NCBI RefSeq assembly: GCF_018139685.1 | Contig: NZ_JAGSPN010000011.1 | Location: forward strand, 1 to 64,000 | Reading direction: 5' to 3' | Origin: Cognatundibacterium luofuense | GTDB taxonomy: Bacteria > Pseudomonadota > Gammaproteobacteria > Burkholderiales > Burkholderiaceae_D | Length of the DNA stretch: 64,000 nt | Shown: positions 37,914 to 46,411 of the stretch, piece by piece | Position numbering within the stretch: the stretch's first letter is position 1 | Layout of the letters: every line of letters starts with the position of its first letter | Made by a program: the position numbers and the translations under genes | Notes under the pieces: generated by a model | Databases searched by the model: none | What the model was told of the DNA's origin: nothing | The model's input: only the letters and a program-made list of their open reading frames with translations

Positions 37914-39330
37914 GGGATACCTCTCTTTCCATCGCACGCGGCTGCACTGCAACAGTTGCACCCGCCATGATCAGCGGCAATTCTTCATCCAGATAACGGA
38001 AGGCTGCAGTTTCGCGTTTCAGTTTAAAGGCGCGGTCAATCAGATATTGTTTATTTGCAACATGCAGATCTTCCGGTACACGCTGACCGCTGGCGACGTA
38101 GTACAGCGCCAGACGCTGACGGATAGCGATATCCAGCGCGCCACCGATGGTTGCGGCCTCATCCAGTTTGGTCAGAATACAGCCAGCCAGACCACCGCCC
38201 TGATAAGCGCGCACCACTTCACTCAGCGTTTCGCCGGTGCAGGTTGCGTTCAGGCACAGTAAGCGTTTGACGTCAGTACCGGCGGCAGACAGCATCGCCA
38301 CCTGATCGGTCACCATCTTGTCGCGCTGACTGACACCCACAGTATCAATCAGCACGGTGTGTTTGCCTTTCAGCTCTTCCAGTGCAATACGCAGGTCGGT
38401 TTCATCTTTAACCGCATGCACCATCACACCCAGAATTTTTCCGTAGATGCGTAATTGCTCGAAACCGCCGATACGGTAACCGTCGGTCGTGATCAGCGCC
38501 AGCTTGGACGGGCCGTGGCGCATGACACAACGTGCAGCCAGTTTTGCTGTCGTGGTGGTTTTACCGACGCCGGTCGGGCCGACAATCGCGTACACACCGC
38601 CTTTTTCCAGAATTTCATTTTCATTGCTGATCGTGGTCAGATTGCGTGCCAGAATGGATTTCACCCATTCAATGCCTTGCTGCACATTCTGACCTTCCGG
38701 CATTTTGTTAACCAGAAAACGGGCCAGCGTGGCACTGATACCGGTTGCCAGCATTTCGCGCAGCACTTCCGCTTTCTGCGGTTGCTTTTGCTGCGTAGTA
38801 CTCCAGGAAATTTCAGCCAGCTGCGATTCCAGCATCGAACGCATGGAACGGATTTCGCTCATCATGCTTTGCATGTCCGGCATACCAGCCATCATTTGCG
38901 GTGCGGCCTGTACTGCCGGTGCAACGGGCACTGCCTGCGTCTGAACTTGCGGCATCGCACGCATGACCGGCGCTGCAGCCACCGGTGCGGGTGCAGGTTC
39001 TGCGGCAGGCGTTGCGAATACCGGTTGCGCACGGAACAAGCCCGGACGAAATGCCGGTGCCGGCGCTTCTCCCTCTTCCTCATCCAGACGATACGCAGCA
39101 GCCTGACGGCTGGCTGCCGCTGGCGGTGTGAAACGCGCTGCGTCCGGCGCCGTACGGCGCGCTGCTTCTGCCGGCGCATATTCAGGAATCGCTTCGTCTG
39201 CCATAGCGAGAATTTCCACGCGGCCGTTGACGGTTTTATTCGACAGAATCACGGCATCGGCACCCAGTGCCTCACGCAACAGACGCAAAGCTTCCCGTGA
39301 AGTATTGGCGGTGAATTTTCTTACGTTCAT
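37906..39330 (-). CDS. flhF: Flagellar biosynthesis SRP-like GTPase FlhF
   Basis: 474 aa. N-terminal domain MNVRKFTANTSREALRLLRE, a long Pro/Ala-rich linker (about 60-160), and the NG GTPase with VGPTGVGKTTTTAKLAA, TTDGYRIGGFEQLRIYG, VLIDTVGVSQRD and LTKLDEAATIGGALDI. It sets flagellar position and number together with FlhG. Confidence 0.95.
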   Translation of the reverse strand: MNVRKFTANTSREALRLLREALGADAVILSNKTVNGRVEILAMADEAIPEYAPAEAARRTAPDAARFTPPAAASRQAAAYRLDEEEGEAPAPAFRPGLFRAQPVFATPAAEPAPAPVAAAPVMRAMPQVQTQAVPVAPAVQAAPQMMAGMPDMQSMMSEIRSMRSMLESQLAEISWSTTQQKQPQKAEVLREMLATGISATLARFLVNKMPEGQNVQQGIEWVKSILARNLTTISNENEILEKGGVYAIVGPTGVGKTTTTAKLAARCVMRHGPSKLALITTDGYRIGGFEQLRIYGKILGVMVHAVKDETDLRIALEELKGKHTVLIDTVGVSQRDKMVTDQVAMLSAAGTDVKRLLCLNATCTGETLSEVVRAYQGGGLAGCILTKLDEAATIGGALDIAIRQRLALYYVASGQRVPEDLHVANKQYLIDRAFKLKRETAAFRYLDEELPLIMAGATVAVQPRAMEREVSLG

Positions 39331-41426
39331 GATTGTCCTCCGACGAGGCTAGTAACTCGTATTGTTTTTGTATCCGGAACTTCAGCATGCGACAGCACTT
39401 TGAGCTGAGGAATCGAGCGGCGCAGGAAACGTGACAGCAGCGGACGCAGCGGTGCAGGTACCAGCAGTACCGGCGTCACGCCCATTTGTTCCTGTTGTGC
39501 TGTTGCCATTTGTGCCTGCGATGTCAGTGTGTCAGCCAGACCCGGTTCCAGCGCGGCAGCATCGCCACCGCTGTGGATTGCCTGCATCAGCAGACGTTCG
39601 AGACGGCCATCCAGTGTCATCACTGTCAGTTCATTCGTACCAGGGAACAGTTGCTGCACGATTGCGCGGCCCAGACCGATACGCACAAAGGCGGTCAGTT
39701 CGTTCGCATCCTGTGTACGCATTGCATATTCCGACAGTGTTTCGATGATGGTGCGCATGTCGCGGATATGTACGCCTTCCTGCAACAGGTTTTGCAGCAC
39801 TTTCTGCAGCACATTCAGCGGCACCAGTTTCGGTACCAGATCTTCCACCATCTTCGGCATTTCTTTGGCCAGATGATCCAGCAGCAGTTGCACTTCCTGA
39901 CGACCAAGCAGATCAGATGCATGCGTCGTAATAATATGATTCAGATGCGTTGCAATCACGGTACCGGCGTCCACCACGGTGTAACCCATGACTTGTGCCT
40001 GCTCACGCAGACCGGCATCAATCCAGATCGCTGGTAAGCCGAAGGCAGGATCTTTGGTTTCCACGCCTGGCAGCGGGCCACTGACCATGCCCGGATTAAT
40101 CGCCAGATACTGACCATTCATTGCTTCACCAGTACCGACTTCCACACCTTTCAGCGCAATTTTGTAGGCAGATGGTTTCAGTTCCAGATTGTCACGAATA
40201 TGCACCGGTGGCGACAGGAAGCCGACTTCCTGCGCAAATTTCTTACGTATACCCTTAATACGGCGCAGCAATTCGCCACCCTGATTTTTATCCACCAGCG
40301 GAATCAGGCGATAGCCGACTTCCAGACCCAGCGTATCCACCGGCAGAATATCCTGCCATGTTGCTTCTTCGATTTCCGGGGCTGCCGTCGCGGAAGCCGG
40401 TGCTTCTGCTGCCGCTGCAGCCGCCGCATCCTGCGCTGGTTTCAGCGCACGTTTCTGAATCATGTAACCGATACCACCAAACATACCGCCCAGCATCATG
40501 AAGGCCAGATGCGGCATACCCGGAATAATGCCGAGGCCACCGATAATACCGCCAGTGATATACATGACTTCCGGACGGGCGAATAACTGTGCCACCAGCT
40601 GAGCACTGATATCCTGATCGCTGGCAACGCGGGAAACCACGACACCGGCAGCAATCGAAATAATCAGCGAAGGAATCTGCGCAACCAGACCGTCACCGAT
40701 GGCCAGCAGCGTATAGTTTTTGATCGCCGTACCGAAGTCCAGATCATGCTGCACCATACCGACGATCAGACCGCCGACGATATTAATCACGGTTACCAGA
40801 ATGCCGGCAACCGCGTCACCGCGTACGTATTTACTCGCACCGTCCATCGCGCCGTAGAATTCTGCTTCCTGCGATACTTCGGTACGGCGGCGGCGTGCTT
40901 CATTCTGATCAATCAGACCGGCATTCAGATCCGCATCAATCGCCATTTGCTTACCAGGCATCGCATCCAGTGCGAAACGGGCGCCGACTTCTGCGATACG
41001 GCCTGCACCTTTGGTAACAACGGTAAAGTTAATAATCGTTAAGATGATAAATACGACGATACCAACGGTGTAGTTACCGCCGATCAGGAAGTGACCGAAA
41101 GCTTCAATCACTTTACCGGCTGCATCCGGGCCGGTATGCCCCTCTGTCAGCACGATACGGGTAGAGGCCACGTTCAGCGACAAACGCAGCATGGTGGTGA
41201 CCAACAAAACGGTCGGAAACACCATGAAGTCCAGCGGACGCACGGTGTACAAGCTGGTCAGCAGCACAATCACCGCCATCGCGATGTTAAAGCTGAAGAA
41301 CACGTCGAGAATGAATGCCGGCAGCGGCAGAATCATCATGGCCAGCATCAGCACGATCAGCATTGGCGCTGCCAGTGCTTTGGTGTTCATGCTGCTCAGC
41401 CACAGCGGTAATCTGAGGCTATTCAT
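39327..41426 (-). CDS. flhA: Flagellar export gate protein FlhA
   Basis: 699 aa. Eight N-terminal membrane helices with the FHIPEP-type signature region GKQMAIDADLNAGLIDQNEA and RRRRTEVSQEAEFYGAMDGA, and a large cytoplasmic domain from about residue 350 with LPAIWIDAGLREQAQVMGYT. It overlaps both flhB (8 nt) and flhF (4 nt). Confidence 0.97.
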   Translation of the reverse strand: MNSLRLPLWLSSMNTKALAAPMLIVLMLAMMILPLPAFILDVFFSFNIAMAVIVLLTSLYTVRPLDFMVFPTVLLVTTMLRLSLNVASTRIVLTEGHTGPDAAGKVIEAFGHFLIGGNYTVGIVVFIILTIINFTVVTKGAGRIAEVGARFALDAMPGKQMAIDADLNAGLIDQNEARRRRTEVSQEAEFYGAMDGASKYVRGDAVAGILVTVINIVGGLIVGMVQHDLDFGTAIKNYTLLAIGDGLVAQIPSLIISIAAGVVVSRVASDQDISAQLVAQLFARPEVMYITGGIIGGLGIIPGMPHLAFMMLGGMFGGIGYMIQKRALKPAQDAAAAAAAEAPASATAAPEIEEATWQDILPVDTLGLEVGYRLIPLVDKNQGGELLRRIKGIRKKFAQEVGFLSPPVHIRDNLELKPSAYKIALKGVEVGTGEAMNGQYLAINPGMVSGPLPGVETKDPAFGLPAIWIDAGLREQAQVMGYTVVDAGTVIATHLNHIITTHASDLLGRQEVQLLLDHLAKEMPKMVEDLVPKLVPLNVLQKVLQNLLQEGVHIRDMRTIIETLSEYAMRTQDANELTAFVRIGLGRAIVQQLFPGTNELTVMTLDGRLERLLMQAIHSGGDAAALEPGLADTLTSQAQMATAQQEQMGVTPVLLVPAPLRPLLSRFLRRSIPQLKVLSHAEVPDTKTIRVTSLVGGQS

Positions 41427-42573
41427 TGCGATCTCCGTTGTTGTTCAAAGGGTCCATCTCTTTCGGTACAGGTAATTCACGTGGTTGTTCAGGACGGTCA
41501 CCACCCTGATTGCGATACGTCCGCAGCTGGTACACATACGCCAGCACTTCGGCCACTGCGGCATACAGGGCTTCAGGAATTTCATCGCCCAGCTCGGTAT
41601 GCTTGTACAGCGCACGCGCCAGCGGTGGCGCTTCCAGCATCGGCACGTTGTTTTCCTGTGCCAGTTCGCGGATCTTTGCCGCGACTTCATCCACCCCTTT
41701 TGCCACCACCTGCGGTGCACGCATACCGCCTTCTGCGTACTTCAGTGCCACCGCATAGTGCGTCGGGTTCGTCACGATCACGTCGGCATTCGGTACTTCA
41801 GACATCATGCGGCGACGGGCCATTTCACGTTGTTGCTGACGGATCTTCGCTTTGATCTGCGGATTACCGTTCATCTCTTTCGCTTCCTGCACGACTTCCT
41901 GATGTGTCATCTTCAGTTTGTTTGCGTAAGACCACATCTGGTAAGGCGCATCGATCATCGCAATCACCACCAGCGAAGCCACAATCGTCATAAAGCAAAC
42001 GCCGAACATATGTCCGGAATGGGCCAGTGCCTGTTGCAGCGGTTCATTCGCCAGACTGAAAATCGCTTCCTTCTGCGCCATCACGACTACCCAGGCCACA
42101 CTGCCAACCAGCACAGTTTTCAGGATGGATTTCACTAACTCCACACCGGCGCGCGAAGAAATCATGTTGCCCAGACCGGAAGCAGGATTTAAGCGGCCAA
42201 AATTCGGTGTCAGCGCTTTGGAAGAAAATACCCAGCCACCAATCAGTACCGGTGAAGCCAGCGCCACGATCAGCAATAATCCCGCTACCGGCGCAAATGC
42301 AATCAGTACGTCCAGCAAATCTGCGGCAATTTTTTCTGCCAGCACATTAAAGTCGTAAATCGTTTCGCGGTTCAGTGTCAGTCCGTGGGTCAGCATCTGA
42401 TTCAACTGCTTCACCAGAGAACCACCCATCGCCCACAAAGCACCACCGGCTGCCAGCAACACGGTACAGGTCGACAACTCACGTGACCGGGGAACATCGC
42501 CCTCTTTACGCGCCTCTTCCAGACGCTTGGGCGAGGCCTCTTCCGTTCGTTCGAGATCGCTGTCTTCGGCCAT
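41419..42573 (-). CDS. flhB: Flagellar export switch protein FlhB
   Basis: 384 aa, four membrane helices and a cytoplasmic autocleavage domain with NPTHYAVALKY (cleavage between N and P), which switches export from rod/hook to filament substrates. First gene of the flhBAFG-fliA-motCD operon. Confidence 0.97.
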   Translation of the reverse strand: MAEDSDLERTEEASPKRLEEARKEGDVPRSRELSTCTVLLAAGGALWAMGGSLVKQLNQMLTHGLTLNRETIYDFNVLAEKIAADLLDVLIAFAPVAGLLLIVALASPVLIGGWVFSSKALTPNFGRLNPASGLGNMISSRAGVELVKSILKTVLVGSVAWVVVMAQKEAIFSLANEPLQQALAHSGHMFGVCFMTIVASLVVIAMIDAPYQMWSYANKLKMTHQEVVQEAKEMNGNPQIKAKIRQQQREMARRRMMSEVPNADVIVTNPTHYAVALKYAEGGMRAPQVVAKGVDEVAAKIRELAQENNVPMLEAPPLARALYKHTELGDEIPEALYAAVAEVLAYVYQLRTYRNQGGDRPEQPRELPVPKEMDPLNNNGDRNE

Positions 42574-42666
42574 TGCCGACTCCTGTTATGCCAATGCGGG
42601 ACCAAAATCCCATTTACCATCACTCAGGTGTCATTATTGGATGCCGGACGGCAATCAGAAGCGCGG

Positions 42667-42694
42667 AATAAAGGGGGAAAAACCCCTTTTATCC
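42667..42694. promoter_or_regulatory. Flagellar palindrome ATAAAGGGG-GAAAAA-CCCCTTTTAT (flh copy)
   Basis: An inverted repeat about 98 nt upstream of the flhB start, nearly identical to the one at 32634-32656 upstream of flgB. It is the best candidate here for the binding site that coordinates the two flagellar operons. Confidence 0.65.
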
Positions 42695-42797
42695 GGTTTG
42701 AGCCTCAAGTTTGCGAAAACGCAGCCGTTACCTGCGGCCGGTGATGGGTAAAAACGGTTTTTGCAGTGGCGCTCAGTACCCCGCTGACAACAAGCGA

Positions 42798-42925
42798 ATT
42801 GTGCAGAACACCGCATACGGCGAAAAAGCCACACCTCGCTAAGCCAGTGTTTTCACGGTCGTCCGGCATAGCGGGCACTTTTTCTGTACCGTACGCCGCA
42901 TTTCAAGCATTTCAGGGCTTATTTG
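42798..42925 (+). repeat. Dispersed intergenic repeat, divergent copy E
   Basis: Begins ATTGTGCAGAACACCGCAT, has AAGCCAGTGTTTT in the middle and ends with CGCCGCATTTCAAGCATTTC. Closest to copy F at 44234. It lies in the 578-nt gap between flhB and the bacteriocin-like gene, which otherwise holds the flh palindrome and a terminator. Confidence 0.65.
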
Positions 42926-43096
42926 AGAGAGCTGATAGAGGCTGCGACACAATTGGCATCGACGCTGGCGTTGGATTTGCCACTGAAAATTTGCACTGCA
43001 TGCTGATCGCAGACGACATCAGGAAATTTCAGAAAATTTGTGGTGAATCCGCCTCAGGTGCTGCGCAACACAGCTCTGCAAAAAACAGGGGGGCGT

Positions 43097-43126
43097 AAAA
43101 AAACCGGCAGGTTTGCACATGCCGGC
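43097..43126 (-). terminator. Terminator after the bacteriocin-like gene
   Basis: On the minus strand AGCCGGCA / TGCCGGT stem with a 10-nt loop, followed by seven T residues. Confidence 0.85.
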
Positions 43127-43151
43127 TCAAATCTGGAGAGTAAAACAACAA

Positions 43152-43367
43152 TCAGAGTGCTTCGACGCGACCTGCAAGACTTGCTGTCGGAACAACTCGC
43201 TGCAGGAAAATTTCTTTGCCGCCACCGATCAGTGCACCAGTAATGCCGCCAATCACACCGCCAGCCATTACACCAAGCAAGCCGCCAGCCAGCGCACTGG
43301 TACCAACTGCACCCCATTCAACACCACCGCCTACCGCCTCCACTTCACTCAGATTCAGCTCTTGCAT
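43152..43367 (-). CDS. Double-glycine leader, bacteriocin-like peptide
   Basis: 71 aa. MQELNLSEVEAVGG looks like a class II double-glycine leader (E/L-rich, hydrophobic at -4, -7 and -12), predicting cleavage before GVEWGAVG. The rest is a glycine-zipper hydrophobic stretch (LAGGLLGVMAGGVIGGITGA) and a basic/aliphatic tail, as in membrane-active class IIb bacteriocins. A perfect AGGAG lies 5 nt upstream, and a terminator follows. No peptidase-type exporter or immunity gene is recognisable nearby. Confidence 0.72.
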   Translation of the reverse strand: MQELNLSEVEAVGGGVEWGAVGTSALAGGLLGVMAGGVIGGITGALIGGGKEIFLQRVVPTASLAGRVEAL

Positions 43368-43577
43368 ATTCGCTCCTCAGGTTAAGACAATGTCACGCTG
43401 CAAGCACCGGCTTCGGTACTCAGCAGCCTGCTCAGTATTTCGATTGCATAACTTTCAGGCAAGACGGATCAGGGGGATAACGTGGCAGGCGTAACAACTT
43501 TTACATCTCCGTGCAGCAGGCAGAATTTGCGCATCGTTTTCTGCACAGATCTGTTGCGCGCATGCAGCAGACAACAC

Positions 43578-44219
43578 TCACAAGCGACGCGCCAGCAACA
43601 CCACATCTTCCGTCTGCTGGCTGGCACTGGCCGGACTGGCGATCAGCGCTTGCTCCAGAATCTGAAAACCAGCGGCGCGCACCATCGCTGCAATCTGACC
43701 GGCACTGCGGTAAAAGCTGTGTACACGGTCCCCACCGGCGCTGACCTGCACCCCGCTGAGCGCGGCATCGCCCGCGACACTGCTCAGCAACAAAGGCGCG
43801 CTGGAATGCAATAACCGGAATAATTCCGCCAGACTGCGTGCCGCATCATCCTCATTCAGATAACTGAGCCCGAAACAAAATGCCGCCGCACCGAACTGCA
43901 GATCTTCCGGCAGGCACTGCAAATCGCGGCAATCCGCCTGCACACAGCGCGCCTGCGGCAAACGCTGCAGTACCTGCTCCAGCATGGCGGCGGAGCGATC
44001 CACGCACCAGTAATCGAGTTCCGGCCGCCGTGCTGCCAGATACGCTGCCACCTGCCCCGGCCCGCAAGCCAGATCCAGCACGGCGCAGGATTGCGCTGGC
44101 AAGGCGGCCAGTAAAGCGTCGTAATACTGGTCATAATCCGGCAAGTCCGCATATTTTTCCGCGTAACGCCGGGCATGCAAGCCAAAGGTTTGCACCGATT
44201 CCAGATTGTAATCTTGCAT
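43578..44219 (-). CDS. Class I SAM-dependent methyltransferase
   Basis: 213 aa from ATG 44219, preceded by AGGAG at 5-nt spacing. Motif I is VLDLACGPGQVAAYLA, motif II region DYWCVDRSAAMLEQ, motif III VQADCRDLQCLPED. The substrate is unknown; YAEKYADLPDYDQYYDALL at the N-terminus suggests a small-molecule methyltransferase. Its translation start region is nearly identical to that of the bacteriocin-like gene downstream. Confidence 0.82.
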   Translation of the reverse strand: MQDYNLESVQTFGLHARRYAEKYADLPDYDQYYDALLAALPAQSCAVLDLACGPGQVAAYLAARRPELDYWCVDRSAAMLEQVLQRLPQARCVQADCRDLQCLPEDLQFGAAAFCFGLSYLNEDDAARSLAELFRLLHSSAPLLLSSVAGDAALSGVQVSAGGDRVHSFYRSAGQIAAMVRAAGFQILEQALIASPASASQQTEDVVLLARRL

Positions 44220-44233
44220 GATCGCTCCTGATG

Positions 44234-44359
44234 ATTGTGCAGACATCCGCATTGACCTCAAAATTGCCCTGCCCGCTCAGCCAGTGTTTCTGCCGACAAA
44301 CGCAAAAAACCGGCTTTTTTCTGTGCTAAACACCGCATTTCAGGCATTTCAGCCCATTT
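44234..44359 (+). repeat. Dispersed intergenic repeat, copy F
   Basis: Begins ATTGTGCAGACATCCGCAT, contains GTGTTTCTGCCGAC and ends CTGTGCTAAACACCGCATTT. It combines features of copies A-D and of E. It lies in the 361-nt divergent gap between the methyltransferase and cyclase genes. Confidence 0.7.
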
Positions 44360-44580
44360 CCGGCATGGCACCCAGCGCTGCCGGCTGCCGGGGTCAGTCA
44401 GTGTAACAGCCAGCCACCTGAGCTTTGCTTGCCGGTCTTATTTTTTTTGAAATACAATCGCCGCCAGATGGCGCAAGGCGGTCTGTTTCAGCATACGCCA
44501 CAACGCAAGCGGTACAGCCAGCGGAAGGCACAGCCATCACAATCCCGGCAACGTAAATCAACACTGACAGGAGACAAACT

Positions 44581-45366
44581 ATGGCCCGCAGCATCATCGA
44601 CTTATCCATTCCGATAGAAAACGATATCCCATCCGATCCGCCCGGCTATCAACCCAAAGTCACTTACTACCGCCATCAGGATACCTTCGGCCAGATCGCC
44701 CCTTTCTTTCCCGGCCTGCAAGCCAGCGACTTACCGGACGGCGAAACCTGGGCCGTGGAAAAAGTCGAACTGATCACCCACAACGGCACGCATCTCGATG
44801 CGCCCTACCATTTTCACTCCACCATGAACCGTGGCGAACGCGCGATCACGATTGATGAAGTGCCGCTGGAATGGTGCTTTCAGCGCGGTGTGAAACTAGA
44901 TTTCCGGCGTTTTGAAGATGGTTACGTGGTCAGCGCCGATGATGTGGCGCGCGAACTGGATCGCAACCAGGTCAGCCTGCAACCGCTGGATATCGTGGTC
45001 GTCAACACCCGCGCCGGCAGTCGCTATGGTCAGCCGGATTACCTGAGCGCCGGTTGCGGCATGGGCTACGATGCCACCATGTTTTTGCTGGAACGCGGCG
45101 TGCGCCTGACCGGCACCGATGGCTGGAGCTGGGATGCACCGTTCATTCACACTGCGAAAAAGTACGCCGAAGAAGGCAATCCGGCCATTATCTGGGAAGG
45201 CCATAAAGCCGGACGCGACATCGGCTACTGCCATCTGGAAAAACTCCACAACCTCGAAGCCCTGCCCGCCACCGGCTTCACCATCGCCTGCTTCCCGGTC
45301 AAAATCCGCGGCGCATCCGCAGGCTGGACGCGTGCGGTAGCCATTTTTGATGATGAAAAGCGCTGA
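44581..45366 (+). CDS. Cyclase-family (kynurenine formamidase-like) metal hydrolase
   Basis: 261 aa. The signature metal-binding motif [13 protein letters not shown] is present, together with an N-terminal [20 protein letters not shown]. Members include kynurenine formamidase KynB and isatin hydrolase; the substrate here is unknown, and no kynurenine pathway gene is adjacent. ACAGGAGAC upstream gives a good RBS. Confidence 0.82.
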   Translation: MARSIIDLSIPIENDIPSDPPGYQPKVTYYRHQDTFGQIAPFFPGLQASDLPDGETWAVEKVELITHNGTHLDAPYHFHSTMNRGERAITIDEVPLEWCFQRGVKLDFRRFEDGYVVSADDVARELDRNQVSLQPLDIVVVNTRAGSRYGQPDYLSAGCGMGYDATMFLLERGVRLTGTDGWSWDAPFIHTAKKYAEEGNPAIIWEGHKAGRDIGYCHLEKLHNLEALPATGFTIACFPVKIRGASAGWTRAVAIFDDEKR

Positions 45367-45386
45367 AACAGCGCCAGAATCAGTGT

Positions 45387-45472
45387 AAATGCGGAGTCCG
45401 GCACAGCAAACCGGCTGTCGTCGGCAGAAAGTCCGGACTTCCGTAAATAAGAAATGACGAGAGCTGCACAAC
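45387..45472 (-). repeat. Dispersed intergenic repeat, copy D
   Basis: On the minus strand it begins TTGTGCAGCTCTCGTCATTT, holds GTCCGGACTTTCTGCCGACG and ends CGGACTCCGCATTT. It lies after the cyclase gene and about 150 nt outside the integrated element. Before insertion the gap would have been flanked by convergent cyclase and tRNA-Leu transcription. Confidence 0.8.
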
Positions 45473-45582
45473 TTGCTGTGCATTCAAGAGGTGCTGTCGT
45501 CAGCGCGCGTCTGGATGACGGGCATGCCACACAAAAGCAGAATCAAATCTGCCTGAATAAAAAACTGCAGGAAGACAAAAAC

Positions 45583-45613
45583 AAAAAACCCGCCATCTTG
45601 CGAAAGCGGGTTT
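45583..45613 (-). terminator. Minus-strand terminator outside attL
   Basis: AAACCCGC / GCGGGTTT stem followed on the minus strand by TTTTTGT. It is probably the ancestral terminator of the tRNA-Leu operon, now displaced about 8 kb from the tRNA by the element. Confidence 0.8.
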
Positions 45614-45622
45614 GATGATTTG

Positions 45623-45647
45623 ACAGATATGGTGCGAGGCCGGAATC
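45623..45647. repeat. attL core (copy of tRNA-Leu 3' end)
   Basis: ACAGATATGGTGC followed by GAGGCCGGAATC. Identical to the right copy except that two C residues of the tRNA acceptor stem are missing here. Confidence 0.85.
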
Positions 45648-45703
45648 AAATTATCAGTAAAAACACATATAAAACAACGGTTTAGTTTTTTTCGAAAATC
45701 AAA

Positions 45704-45736
45704 ATACCGTAAAAAATACCGTAAAAACTTTTGGAT
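45704..45736. repeat. 33-bp subterminal direct repeat, left
   Basis: Contains the tandem ATACCGTAAAAA units and ends TTTTGGAT. It matches the right copy at 53478-53510 at 32 of 33 positions, in the same orientation. Probably integrase arm-type binding sites. Confidence 0.8.
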
Positions 45737-46041
45737 ACCCCCCTTGCTTTCGCAAAAAGCTACCTTAACAACAACCAAATGGGGAATATTTACCTGTTTT
45801 CTTTTGCAAGAATACCCGTTGCTACAGCACGACAATGCAGCCTGCCTATCGTTATACCCAGAACTTACGATACAACCCCCTTAAGTAAAATCTGACAGTA
45901 GCGGAAGCTCGGGACTCGAATTACCCGTGCATATACCCTGCTCTGAAAGAACCTATAGGGGGCTACCCCCTTCCATCATGCTACAAAGCAACATTTCCTA
46001 ACCAAAACCACGGAGCCCCCCACCCCGTCCACAATCCACAA

Positions 46042-46061
46042 GTGGTATTGTCAAATACCAC
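46042..46061. promoter_or_regulatory. GTGGTATT-GTCA-AATACCAC palindrome
   Basis: A perfect 8-bp inverted repeat. A matching half-site GTGGTATTATCAAA occurs at 46403-46416 over the 3' end of the primase gene. Likely a protein-binding site within the left-end control region. Confidence 0.5.
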
Positions 46062-46134
46062 AAAAGGCAGATGCATTGATAAGCGGCTGCACCTGCATCA
46101 TCGTTGTTTGCAAGCTCGGGTGTGTTCTCAAAAA

Positions 46135-46247
46135 GGTGTAACGGTGTAACAGAGGGGGTTAATCACCCGGAAAGCCTTATCTGGCGCGGGTTTCCGTGTT
46201 ACACCTTCAAGGTGTAACACTCACCGGTAAAGGTGTAACGGTGTAAC
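46135..46247. repeat. Iteron cluster 1 (six GGTGTAAC copies)
   Basis: GGTGTAAC at 46135, 46143, 46211, 46232 and 46240 on the plus strand, and its complement at 46198. The arrangement includes adjacent pairs (46135/46143 and 46232/46240). These resemble replication-initiator binding sites; compare cluster 2 at 51853-51955. Confidence 0.82.
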
Positions 46248-46286
46248 AAAAACCCCTCAATTCAGGCCGTTTTGAGGGGTTTTTAC
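46246..46286. terminator. Bidirectional terminator downstream of the primase gene
   Basis: AAAAACCCCTCAA / TTGAGGGGTTTTT stem with an 11-nt loop; A and T tracts on both sides let it work in either direction. Confidence 0.8.
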
Positions 46287-46411
46287 TGGAATAACTGTAT
46301 GCATGAACAGTTATAATGACTGGATAGTGTATTTGTGGCGCAAAGGATATTCCCCCGCGCCACCACCACAGGCCGCGCCGCCAACGCTGACGCACAGACA
46401 AAGTGGTATTA

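Larger units (their letters stand above)
45737..46411. other. Non-coding left end of the element
   Basis: About 675 nt with no credible gene. It holds a GTGGTATT palindrome, six GGTGTAAC iterons and a bidirectional terminator hairpin, each listed separately. It is a likely replication origin or copy-control region. Confidence 0.6.

Noticed and set aside
46135-46247. CRISPR array at the GGTGTAAC repeats
   Set aside because: The repeat is only 8 bp, spacing is irregular and orientations are mixed; it fits iterons, not CRISPR, and no cas gene is present.
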